From: Smittium culicis | Taxonomy: Eukaryota > Kickxellomycota > Harpellomycetes > Harpellales > Legeriomycetaceae | Length of the DNA: 64,000 nt | Direction: 5' to 3' | NCBI GenBank assembly: GCA_001970855.1 | Contig: LSSN01000120.1 | Location: forward strand, 20,786-84,785 | Position numbers and translations under genes: made by a program | Shown here: in pieces, positions 25,272 through 35,126 of the stretch | Position numbering within the stretch: the stretch's first letter is position 1 | Layout: each line of letters starts with the position of its first letter | Notes under the pieces: model-generated | Databases searched by the model: none | Seen by the model: the letters and a program-made list of their open reading frames with translations, nothing else | Told to the model about the DNA's origin: nothing

Positions 25272-26769
25272 TTAGTTTAGGTTTTGGGCGAAGAAGGTAT
25301 TTTTATAGTATCTGAGTTCGTTGATACTTTCGAGGATGTCGTAACGGGCTCTGTGGTTTAGGGCCTTTCTGCCGAAGGCGCGCGTAGTCATAGGGGCCCA
25401 GCGTTTACCGAGCTCGTTGATGGAGCTGACGTCGATGATGCGGAAGTGCATGTGGGACTGGACGCTGGGCATGTGCTTGAATATGAAGAGCTGGTCGAAA
25501 TGGACGGAGTTGCCGGCAAAAATGGCTTTACGCGGGCGCGGGCAGTGCTGGGTGATCTTGTCGAGAAGCTGCAGCTCGCCCTGCTCGAGCGTGGTTTGGG
25601 AGGCCTTGACGCGGCCGATGAGCCCGCTGTCAGCGTGGGTTTTCTTGCACCAGTCGTCCATACTGTCGAGGACGCTTGCTGGCTGGCTGAACACTAAATC
25701 CAAGCCCTTTTTAAAATTCATTTATTTAATTTTGTTAATTGATCAGTGATAAAATATATAATGTTTGGAGGGAAAATCGTGGATAAGGATGGTTAGGGTT
25801 GTTTATAATTTTTTTTTNNNNNNNNNNNNNNNNNNNNNNNNNNNNNNNNNNNNNNNNNNNNNNNNNNNNNNNNNNNNNNNNNNNNNNNNNNNNNNNNNNN
25901 NNNNNNNNNNNNNNNNNNNNNNNNNNNNNNNNNNNNNNNNNNNNNNNNNNNNNNNNNNNNNNNNNNNNNNNNNNNNNNNNNNNNNNNNNNNNNNNNNNNN
26001 NNNNNNNNNNNNNNNNNNNNNNNNNNNNNNNNNNNNNNNNNNNNNNNNNNNNNNNNNNNNNNNNNNNNNNNNNNNNNNNNNNNNNNNNNNNNNNNNNNNN
26101 NNNNNNNNNNNNNNNNNNNNNNNNNNNNNNNNNNNNNNNNNNNNNNNNNNNNNNNNNNNNNNNNNNNNNNNNNNNNNNNNNNNNNNNNNNNNNNNNNNNN
26201 NNNNNNNNNNNNNNNNNNNNNNNNNNNNNNNNNNNNNNNNNNNNNNNNNNNNNNNNNNNNNNNNNNNNNNNNNNNNNNNNNNNNNNNNNNNNNNNNNNNN
26301 NNNNNNNNNNNNNNNNNNNNNNNNNNNNNNNNNNNNNNNNNNNNNNNNNNNNNNNNNNNNNNNNNNNNNNNNNNNNNNNNNNNNNNNNNNNNNNNNNNNN
26401 NNNNNNNNNNNNNNNNNNNNNNNNNNNNNNNNNNNNNNNNNNNNNNNNNNNNNNNNNNNNNNNNNNNNNNNNNNNNNNNNNNNNNNNNNGGGGGGGGGGA
26501 GGGATTGGAGGAAATAGTACCTGATCGATGATGTCCAAGTTCTCGTCGGTGACTATGAGGGACAGCTCGAGGATCTTGGAGGTTTCTATGTCGAGGCCGG
26601 TGGTTTCGATATCGATCCAGAATATGGGGTAGTTCTTGTACTCGGGCGATTTTTTCGCTATATTCGTTGCAGCTTGCATGTTGCTGCTCAAAGAACCGAA
26701 CAATCGATTTGTAAATGCTAGTGTTCTTGCAGGCACGGGGCACAGTCTCCTCAGCACGAACAAGTTCAT
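25272..26769 (-). CDS. REX2: Oligoribonuclease (DEDDh 3'-5' exonuclease, REX2/REXO2 family), probably mitochondrial
   Basis: Degrades 2-5 nt RNA to mononucleotides. Exon 1 is 26769-26521 (codons 1-83) and exon 2 is 25706-25272. The donor CAG|GTACTA and acceptor AAAAAG|GGC join as DIIDQ-GLDLVF, exactly the family's expected sequence, giving 227 residues. The assembly gap therefore lies wholly in the intron and no coding sequence is lost. DEDDh residues are visible: WIDIETTG (Asp, Glu), GNSVHFDQLFIFKHMP (Asp), and HRARYDILESINELRYY (His, Asp). The first 31 residues (MNLFVLRRLCPVPARTLAF...) are Arg-rich and lack acidic residues, like a mitochondrial presequence. The Met in SSNMQAATN could start a cytosolic form. 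The coding region is far richer in GC than its surroundings. Confidence 0.95.
25818..26489. other. Assembly gap (672 N) inside the oligoribonuclease intron
   Basis: A run of N edged on the right by ten G (26490-26499) and on the left by a T run. The homopolymers probably caused the break. The intron would be 814 bp with this gap size, several times longer than most others here, so the N length may be nominal. Confidence 0.97.
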
Positions 26770-27597
26770 AGTATTTTGTTGCGCTAATAAAAAAACTCGC
26801 TGCTCTTAATTGGAAAATTGACTAAAAAAAAGATAAAACTTTGGAAACTTAGAGAACTAAAAAATGTTTGTAGGCCAAAGAAATATCTGCAAAAAAATTT
26901 AGGTATGTTAAACTCGTAGATGTTTTTTTTTTTTGGGAGGGGAAATATTTCGGGTTTCAGCCAGTCAGACGAATTGCCTACTTTTTAGCTAGGGCTTTAA
27001 TATTTGGACCAATAATCGCCTGCTGCTGCTGATCATCGCCGAATAGTCAGAATAGGCCAATCAATGGACGATGATGCGTTGACGAATATTAGTGGTCAGA
27101 TACTGACCGATCCAGCATTCGAAGAGAATCGATTTTGTTTTTTAAAGGCCAATTATAGCAAAAAGAAAGTCACCAAACAACACAAAGTCTTAATTAGTAA
27201 AAGTTTTTAAAAGGACTGCAGAAAAAAGGGTAATAAAAGATAAAAAAAACCCTAAATATGAAACTTCCGTCTCTAAAACACTTCAAAAAAAAGAAACACA
27301 CTTTTCTCGTCTTTTGCTGCACACTAAACTCATTAAAGCCTCCCATCGCTTAATATTGAACCTCCCCCATCTTTCACACCAACAACATTCCCTCTCGCTG
27401 ATACTCTATAGCCTCATAAACGATATTTTCTTTCATACTAAAAAAAAAGAGCTTTCTGATTTAACGAGCCTTCCAAATTATTCTCTGCTTTATTTTCTCT
27501 CGCTCTCTTATCCCCCACTTCAAAACAACTAAAAAAAAAGTCTAAATATCTCCTCCCTCCCTCCCCAATTCTACTCAAGTCTTCATATCCTGAAAAA
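26770..27597. promoter_or_regulatory. Divergent promoter region between oligoribonuclease and PIS1, with CCAAT boxes
   Basis: The region separates two divergently transcribed genes. GACCAATAATCGC at 27007-27019 and GGCCAATCAATGG near 27056 contain CCAAT cores, the binding site of the HAP/NF-Y complex in fungi. A CT-rich stretch precedes the PIS1 start (about 27540-27590), as in many fungal promoters. The same 13-mer occurs upstream of NOC2. Confidence 0.5.
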
Positions 27598-28948
27598 ATG
27601 GCTGTTACAAAATCTCCAGCTTCAAAACCTAATACTCTGACCTATTCCGATGTGTTTTTTTTCGTTCCCAATCTAATAGGTACCCTCTCTCTCTCTTCTT
27701 TTATTCCAATCCTATTCAAAATTATTTTTAGTTCTTTCCATTTTTTTTATATCTTCAATTTATCTTTTATCACTTATTTCAAAGGCTACTCCCGCGTCCT
27801 TTTGACCGCAATCGCCGTTTATTGCCTGTACTTTGAACATCCCCACTTGATGGTCTTCTCTTACGCCTTATCTGAAATTCTCGATGCTGCCGATGGCTAC
27901 TTTGCCAGAAAACTCAACCAATGTAAGCACTGTCTTTGACCCCCCTCCCCCCATCTTATACCATAATATTACCGATATCTTTTTTAATACTTTACTTAAC
28001 TCTTTTTCCTATTTCACTTCAAAAAAAAAAAATTCTATTTATAAACGCTATTCTCCTTACTTCCTCCACTTAAGGCTCTAAGTTTGGCGAAGTATTAGAT
28101 ATGGTCACTGACAGGTATTCTTACCATTCAAAAATTTAAATATCCTCTCTCTCTCAAGCTCTATTGAATTTATACTTATCTTTCTTCCTACCTCATAATA
28201 TCAATACTAAACTTATCCTTTCTGTCCACATGTATTTAGATGTACTACTACCTGTCTACTCACCTACCTCGCTCAGCTCTACCCTAAATTCGCTATGATC
28301 TTTTGTTTCCTCATCTCCTTAGATATTAGCTCCCACTACATGCAGATGTATGCCTCCTTGTCCTCCGGCAACTCTAACCACAAAATTATGGACAAAAACG
28401 CTCACCCTATACTCAAAGCTTACTACACTAACAGAGTAATTCACCACCACCACCACCCTACCCCCTCCATATTTTCTAATTCTAATCCTTTTTTATCTAT
28501 TCTTACCCCCATCTCATTTAATCCTACCTTCATTCCCTCTCTCTTTTATTCTTTGCATAAACTATACCTTTTTTGTTTTATCAAGTATTACTTTTACTTA
28601 TTTTTTAGAGCGTTTTGTTCTGGTTTTGCTTTGGAAATGAAGCTTTCTTCATCGTCTCTTACTACATCTACTACATTTCTGGCCCTGGATGTAAATTATC
28701 AACCTCTATTTCTTACCTCTTTAACCTCTTCGCCTTATTAATCCTTTTTTTTTTTATCTATTTTATATCAAACTCATAATCTCTTTACCCGCTTCTCTAT
28801 AGACTACTTCCTTCTAGCTTTACTCATTGCCTCATTTCCTATCTTTGCCATCAAAAACACTATAAACGTCGTTCAGCTTTACGAATCTTCCAAGCAACTC
28901 GCCATAGCTGATGCCGCAAATTTGAACAAAGCCAATTCAAAGAAATAG
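27598..28948 (+). CDS. PIS1: CDP-diacylglycerol--inositol 3-phosphatidyltransferase (phosphatidylinositol synthase)
   Basis: Makes phosphatidylinositol from CDP-diacylglycerol and myo-inositol at the ER membrane. Six exons join in frame: 27598-27679, 27785-27922, 28075-28114, 28240-28435, 28609-28690 and 28803-28948, giving 227 residues (yeast Pis1 is 220). The CDP-alcohol phosphotransferase signature D-x2-D-G-x2-A-R-x8-G-x3-D-x3-D is intact across exons 2-4: DAADGYFAR, then KFGEVLDMVTDR. Flanking sequence fits the family too: VPNLIGYSRVLL at the N-terminus, MQMYASLSSGNSNHK in the middle, LFWFCFGNEAFFIVSYYIYY and FPIFAIKNTINVVQL as membrane segments. The 40-nt third exon holds part of the active site. 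Introns are pyrimidine-rich on the coding strand. Convergent with UTP7. Confidence 0.96.
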
Positions 28949-29237
28949 CTTTCTCTTTACCCTCTCATTTTAATAGACAACTCAACCAAATACAACTCTA
29001 ATTAGTCACTCCCACTCTCCTCTCCATCTAATTAAAAATTTTATGTATTTTTTTATTTTTAGAGCTTGCCTGGTTTTGCGTTGAAAATTAAATCCAATTT
29101 TTATATAAAGTAGCTTTATTTGATAATAAAAACTTGAAATTTCAATATATAGGGATTAGTCAATCTGTTAAAAAAAAATAATATTAATAAGTAAATATAA
29201 ATTTAAAATAATAAAATGAAGGTCCATTTTATCAGTT

Positions 29238-31946
29238 CTAGCTAAATTCGCGGTTGATTTTTTCCTTGTAGAATTTCGATAGTGGCCCATCCAACTCATA
29301 CCCGCTGCTTTCAGCAAAGGCAGCCTTGATTTTAGCTATCTTCTCCTGCTTTCCGACCTGGTTCAGTGCTGACAGTTTCTTTAAATCAATCACATTCTTC
29401 TGCGTCTTGCGCAATTTCCTCTTCGCGCTCGAGTTGCGTCCGCGTGCCCTCTTCCTCAACTCGCCGTCATCGCCATTGTACGATGCTGAAGCTGAAGCTG
29501 ATGCCGATGGGTCCGAGTCGCCGTCCGAGTTTTCGGCCGGCTGCTGCTCGTTGCGGCCCGATGCGGTGGAACGTTTCAGTTTCGCCTGCAACTTCTTCTT
29601 CTCGAGTTCGATCTTATCAGCGCTGCTCATGCGCGCTGTGTCAACAGCGCCGACAACCATTGGGTCGAGGCAAATAAGCTCGTGGCTGACCTTGTCGAGC
29701 AGACCGATGACCTCGCCTTCGCGGCGCTGCTTCTTGGTCTCGAACGGGTTCGCCTCGAACGCGTCGTAGTTGGGCTCGCCAGAGCCCGGCACGAGCAGCG
29801 AGCTGATCCCGCTGTTGTGGCCGACCGCCAGAACGTCCTCGAACGGGGCAAACTTTAGCGTGTTCGCCAGCAGCGAGGGCATCAAGTGCGAGAGGTACGG
29901 GCTCTTCACCTTCTGCCTCAGCGCGTCCTTCCACACCGTTATGGTTGGGCCCATACCCACCGCTAAAACGCCCAGCTGGCTGATGTCCATGCAGTTCGCT
30001 GGCTTCACCGTGTAGTAGCTGTGCAGCAGCTTGTACGTGCGCAGATCGTAGATCTTCAACTGGTTGTCTTGGCCCGACGACGCTATGTACTTGCCGCCCC
30101 TGTCGATAGCAACCGAAAGAACCGGCCCTCTGTGCGCCAGGATCTTGACCAACGCATCGCGCGAGTTCGGTGACCATAGCGACACCGTTCCGTTATTGTG
30201 GCCCAAGTGCTGCACCGAATTGTAATCGCTCGTTCTCATCACGCTGCACTGGCCAAGCTTTGTCTTGATCTCGGAAACTATTGATCCAGTCGATGTGTCC
30301 TGGTACCTAAGAACCCCCTGGTTCCCTATCGACGTAAGCAAATAATGGAATGGCAAATAATTCATCACTCGTGTCTCTGTCATTTTTCGCAAACAGTGCA
30401 CCTCTGCGCCTGACCTGTCATATATGTACGCGTACTTCTTCTGCGCAACTGCGAAAAGCGACTCGTTATTCAAATACCTACAATAGAAAAAAAAAAGTAT
30501 TTTTAATTATGCAAATTATAATTCTAGTTCGTCTACTGTTACACTACTGATAACATTCTTGAATAAAACGTAGATATATATATATATATATTTGGAAAAT
30601 ACTAAAATCTTACGTGACATCTCTGATCGTTTCTTTAACATTAAACTCGGTAACTATTTTAGTGCCTTTCCAATCGATTGATGCAATATGCCCTTTGCGG
30701 CCTCCTATCAACATATATCTTTTTTTTTTTTTTTTACAAAATATAAAATGTAAAATAAGTTTTGAAAAAATCACAAATAATTGAGAAACGTAAAAAAAAA
30801 AAAAAGTGACGGTTATTGATGAAATTTGTGGGTCAAAAATTTCGATTTTTTATAAGAGCGAAAGATAATGGTATTTAATATTAAAATAAAAACAGAGCGC
30901 TTACTTTCCGTTGAGAGAGTAGTTTAGAGTATATGGTCCAAAATCATTTAGCTTCAATTCAAATCGCTATAAATTAATAATAGTATATTATATCATGATA
31001 ATTATAAAAAATATATAATTCTATTAAACTATAGTAATTGAATAGAGTATCGAATCTTCAATTATATACAAGCAAATGCTTATATTTAAATAAAGTAAAG
31101 TAAAGTAAATTAAAAATACAATATTAAACCTTTTGAGCACTGTTAATATCAGAGTTTTTGGCGATATCTTCTTGTTTGAATTTGTAAGTTTTTTCCATGC
31201 CCTCTGCTTCCAAGTAACTGGATAATAATAGTAAGTGATAAAAATGAGTATAAAACTATTAATGGAATAAAAACTAGTGGATCAGAAAAGCTAAAAAAGT
31301 TACCCAGATTCTTCAGTGTTTAGGATTTCGGCACGGGCAGCTTTTCTTGCAGCCATAGCAGCTAGATCTTCTGTTTTTTTATAAGCAATTACATGCTTCT
31401 TGCCTTTAAAATCCTATTGTGATAAGGAGCAAAAAATATAGAAAATTTACAGTTAGTTGAGAGAAATTGATGAAGGAAGAGGGTTATTTAGTTGGGTGTA
31501 AAAAAAGGAAAATGTAATTAATAATTAGTCAATTAATTGAGGGGAAATAGAGGATTTTTTGGAGTTTATGTTGAGATGGTTTAAAGTAAGCTTTTTTATA
31601 GAGTATTAGGAGAAATAAATAAACAAGACTGACTTTAACAATAAATTTATCTTACATGAGCGACATTAGTTTGATCTATCCTTTGATACTTTTGGATTTT
31701 ATTAGCGAGTCTTCTTTCATACTCGTTCATTTCTCTTGGGCCAGCGGTGACGCCATACAAAGCTTTTTCTTTTTTTGATTTGTTTTTAGAATTGTTTTTT
31801 CGTTTGTTGCTATAGTCGTCGGTTTTAATTTTAAATTTTTTTACTCCATCAAAGCTAATTACTTTAGTTTCTGTAGCTTCATTATTTGTAGCCTCGGAGA
31901 AGAGGGGAAATTCAGGGGCAGCTGAGCTGCTTTGACTATTTGACAT
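29238..31946 (-). CDS. UTP7: U3 snoRNP / SSU processome WD40 protein UTP7 (WDR46)
   Basis: Needed for 18S pre-rRNA processing in the nucleolus. Six exons on the minus strand join in frame: 31946-31656, 31413-31304, 31217-31130, 30966-30905, 30718-30614 and 30477-29238, giving 631 residues (human WDR46 is 610). Family blocks: EAEGMEKTYKFKQEDI; FGPYTLNYSLNGKYMLIGG with GRKGHIASIDW; ETIRDVTYLNNESLFAVAQ and KKYAYIYD; ASSGQDNQLKIYDLRTYK in the propeller; NPFETKKQRREGEVIGLLDK and LICLDP in the conserved C-terminal UTP7 domain; a basic tail ending KFYKEKINREFS. I chose MSNSQSS at 31946; an upstream in-frame Met at 32012 would add 22 residues not typical of the family. The large last exon is strikingly GC-rich (about 29400-30300), unlike the five small upstream exons. 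Confidence 0.95.
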
Positions 31947-32870
31947 ATCTGTTATGCAAACGCTTATAAGAAAAGAAGTAGGGTGGTAGATTTTAGGTAG
32001 AAAGATATTCAAAAAATGTAAAGAGAGAATATGCTAAAGCGTGACACTTAAAAGTTCTAATGAAATTAGCTTATTTTTTTTTTTAGCTGACTGAGTTTAG
32101 CTGATAGAAATGAATTTTAAAAAATGGATAAATCAGGCTGGAAAAAATAATATAAAAATTTTTCGAGCTTAGAATTTTCCAATGAGATTATTGGCTAAGC
32201 AAATGTGCAATAAAAAAGTTTGAAATATTTTATTGATTTGATTTGAATTTTAAAAACAAAATTTTCTTTATTGCATAGTTTTAGGTCTTCTTATTTTTCA
32301 TTTTATTTTTATAAACTTTGGTTTCGAATATTACAGAAAAAGTTCAACATAATTTTGTCGCTGTGAAAACTGTATTTTTTATGTACTTTTAGTTATAAGT
32401 ATTATAAAAAAACAGAATCTTTTAGACTTAAAAGCAGTCTTAATTTATCCCACTTTCTCCAGCAGCTTAATTCACAGAATTATTGGCTGGAAATTTATTA
32501 TGTGAGTGGCTGGGGTTTTCTTATTGTTGCTTAACAATCTAATTAGCGAATAGAATGTTCTGAATATTCTTAAAAAAGTTATTATCACTTATTATTTGCT
32601 CAGTATATTTTTTAAGCCATTTATCTTTGAATATCAGAGCAAGTCATTTTGATTCCATTCCTATTATCTGTACCAGATATGAAGAGTCATCCAATAGACT
32701 CCAACTATAATCTGGCTATATCCAACCGCTATTCTCTATTGTAGTAAAAATAGCATAAATATATTCTTTTCGCGTAAATTTATAGTATAATGTGTTTAGT
32801 TCTTTGAATTAATAAAAATAAAAAAAGGCTTACTTTACTTTTTCAACATTAAAATCCAAGAAAACTAATA
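31947..32870. promoter_or_regulatory. Divergent promoter region between UTP7 and the U1A/U2B'' gene
   Basis: Non-coding DNA between divergent starts. A CCAAT on the plus strand and ATTGG about 15 bases on (TTCCAATGAGATTATTGGCT, from 32176) place one CCAAT box in each orientation close together. They could serve both genes. The rest is AT-rich without recognisable features. Confidence 0.45.
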
Positions 32871-34060
32871 ATGGAGGAAAGTAGTACTCAAAAAATGTCT
32901 GTAGAGACAATTCTCCCGCAAATCGGAATAGGCCAGAATCCAACACCAACATCAGCGCCTATTTCTCAACCGCTACCCTTTATTCCCAGAATGCCAACGA
33001 AGCTTCCACTGCAGCCTCCCTGTACAAAGCCAAACAAAACGATCTATATAAACAATTTAAACGAAAAAACTAAAATAGCAGGTATTATATACAAATAACA
33101 AATTCCTAGAAAATTTAAATACTAAAAATCTCTCTCGATTCATTAACTTTATACTTATAATTTTTTTTTTATATATTATTTTACTCCATGATTAGATTTA
33201 AAATTTGCTCTTGAAACTATTTTTAAAACTTATGGAGAGATTCTGGAAATTAGAGCAAATTCTAGCCTTTACAGAAAAGGCCAAGCTTTTGTTACTTTTG
33301 CAAACTTGGAAGATGCGACTAAAGCCCTAAAAGAAGCTCATGGATTTGTTTTATTTGGAAAACCTATTGTAATTTTTCTCATCAATACTATTTATTATAT
33401 CCGTTATTCTTTTTTATGCCCGCGCGATTTAATAAAAAATAATAAACTTGATTTATATCTTTGTTTTTGTTTTTTAGATGTGCCAATACGCTAGGTTCGA
33501 TTCATACCTTACTGTAGTTTCTGAAGGAAAAAGTCTCGACGAATATAAAACTGAATTCAAAAAGGAAAAAGGTTTGTTTACGTATTTACTACCCCTTTTA
33601 TTTATATCTATTTTTATCACTTACTCCATCAACCAATTAGTATAAAATTCAAGCTAAAATCTTTTTTACTTTTTTTTTTTAATGCTTATCTTCATCACTA
33701 ATAGAAAAACGAGACCAAGAGTTCAAGATGCTATCGGCTACAAGAAAGCCCATATCTACTCCTGCGGTGCCATCTTTCAGCTATGTCAACGTTGGCGGCT
33801 CCGTAGTTGCCTTAAACGTCCCAAACAAAATTCTATTCCTGCAACAACTACCTGCTGATGTCACTCAGAAAGAACTCGAGAACTTGTTTAATCCTTTCTC
33901 AGGCTTTGTGGAAGTCAGAACAATACCTGGGAAACACGATATTGCTTTTGTTGAGTATGAAGATGAAATGTTTGCTACGAACGCTAAAAATTCAATAGGA
34001 GCTGAATTTCTACTTCGCCCTGACCAGCCTAAATCATCGCTATCATACGCCAGACGATAA
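32871..34060 (+). CDS. U1A/U2B''-family spliceosomal snRNP protein (two RRMs)
   Basis: Binds a stem-loop of U1 and/or U2 snRNA in the spliceosome. Four exons join in frame: 32871-33081, 33196-33368, 33478-33571 and 33705-34060, giving 277 residues (human U1A is 282). RRM1 starts at about residue 56 with RNP2 in TIYINNLNEKTK, virtually the U1A/U2B'' sequence, and RNP1 in RKGQAFVTF. MCQYARFDS follows, like the family's IQYAKTDS. RRM2 is at the C-terminus, with ILFLQQLPADVT and PGKHDIAFVEYEDE. A 50-residue Pro-rich N-terminal extension precedes RRM1. Fungi often have a single protein for U1A and U2B'', and the sequence does not settle which snRNA is bound, so I give no symbol. Confidence 0.94.
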
Positions 34061-35126
34061 AAGTTACTCTTATTTACTTACATGCCTTATATGCTTTTAA
34101 TTTACTGTAAAATTTATTCCAAAAAAAAAAAACAATAAAAGACTTTACAATTTACAAGTTCCTGGTTTTCCTCTTTCTCTCTTACTTGTGTAATATTAAA
34201 AAATAATTTTTATGCACCTTCCAACCTGCCCATGTCTATTAAAAAACTTTTTATTTGTGCAAGGGTAAGGATATACCATTAATTTTATTTATATCCTCCA
34301 TATAATATAATATAATTGTTTTTTTTTTTTTTTGCTAGAGTTAATAGTAGCAAAAATCTTGATAAAAATGACTGAAATATGCAAATTACAGCTAGTCAGA
34401 TTTATATATTAACAAAACGTATAAATAGTTCTGATATTTATTCAGTTTTAGTATAATTAAAAGTATGTAAGAACATTGTCCGATTAATCTTTCCACTTTT
34501 TCTGATATATTTAAATTTTCTTTCTCTTTTAATGGCAACGAATTTGGCGAAATAGATACAAGCTTCAATAATAAATACCTAAATATTATTAAAGTATTAA
34601 TATACTAAACTATAACACTAATTAAAATTAAAATTCTATTTTAGAAAAGCTTATATGAACTAAAATATTCAATTGGTTATACAACTGACCAATAATCGCT
34701 TTATACCTCTTTAATTTATTTTTTTGAAAAAATTTTTCATAGCAAAAAAACCCAAATCCTTGAATTTTTTAGTCTCATTGGCTGATCACTAATAAAAATT
34801 TTTTATTGAGAATTAAATTTGATTTCTATATTTAAACAAAAAAGTTGTTCTGCTTTTCTTTCAGCTATAAAAAAAAAAATAACACTTTCTAATAATAGTT
34901 ATAACTGTAGCCATCGACTATTAGCACTTTTTTTTTATCTTTTATTACTTTATAGCTCATTCCCATTTCATCCTAGTAATTCCCACTTTTCAAACAAACT
35001 TTGTTTATTACCAGTCGCCAAGTTATTAACCATCTTCAACTTTCCCCTCTGCCATCCCCCAAACAATTTAGTCACTAATTCATTAATCAAGAGTCAAAAT
35101 ACTTATTTTTACAATATATAGAAATA
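34061..35126. other. Intergenic region upstream of NOC2, with CCAAT boxes
   Basis: AT-rich, with no gene seen. GACCAATAATCGC at 34687-34699 is identical to a 13-mer upstream of PIS1/oligoribonuclease, and an inverted CCAAT (CATTGGCTGATC) lies near 34777. The last 100 bases are pyrimidine-rich, as in promoters. Confidence 0.5.

Noticed and set aside
29627..30177. Additional long minus- and plus-strand frames across UTP7
   Set aside because: GC-rich DNA has few stops, so alternate frames stay open; only the UTP7 frame shows conserved family sequence.
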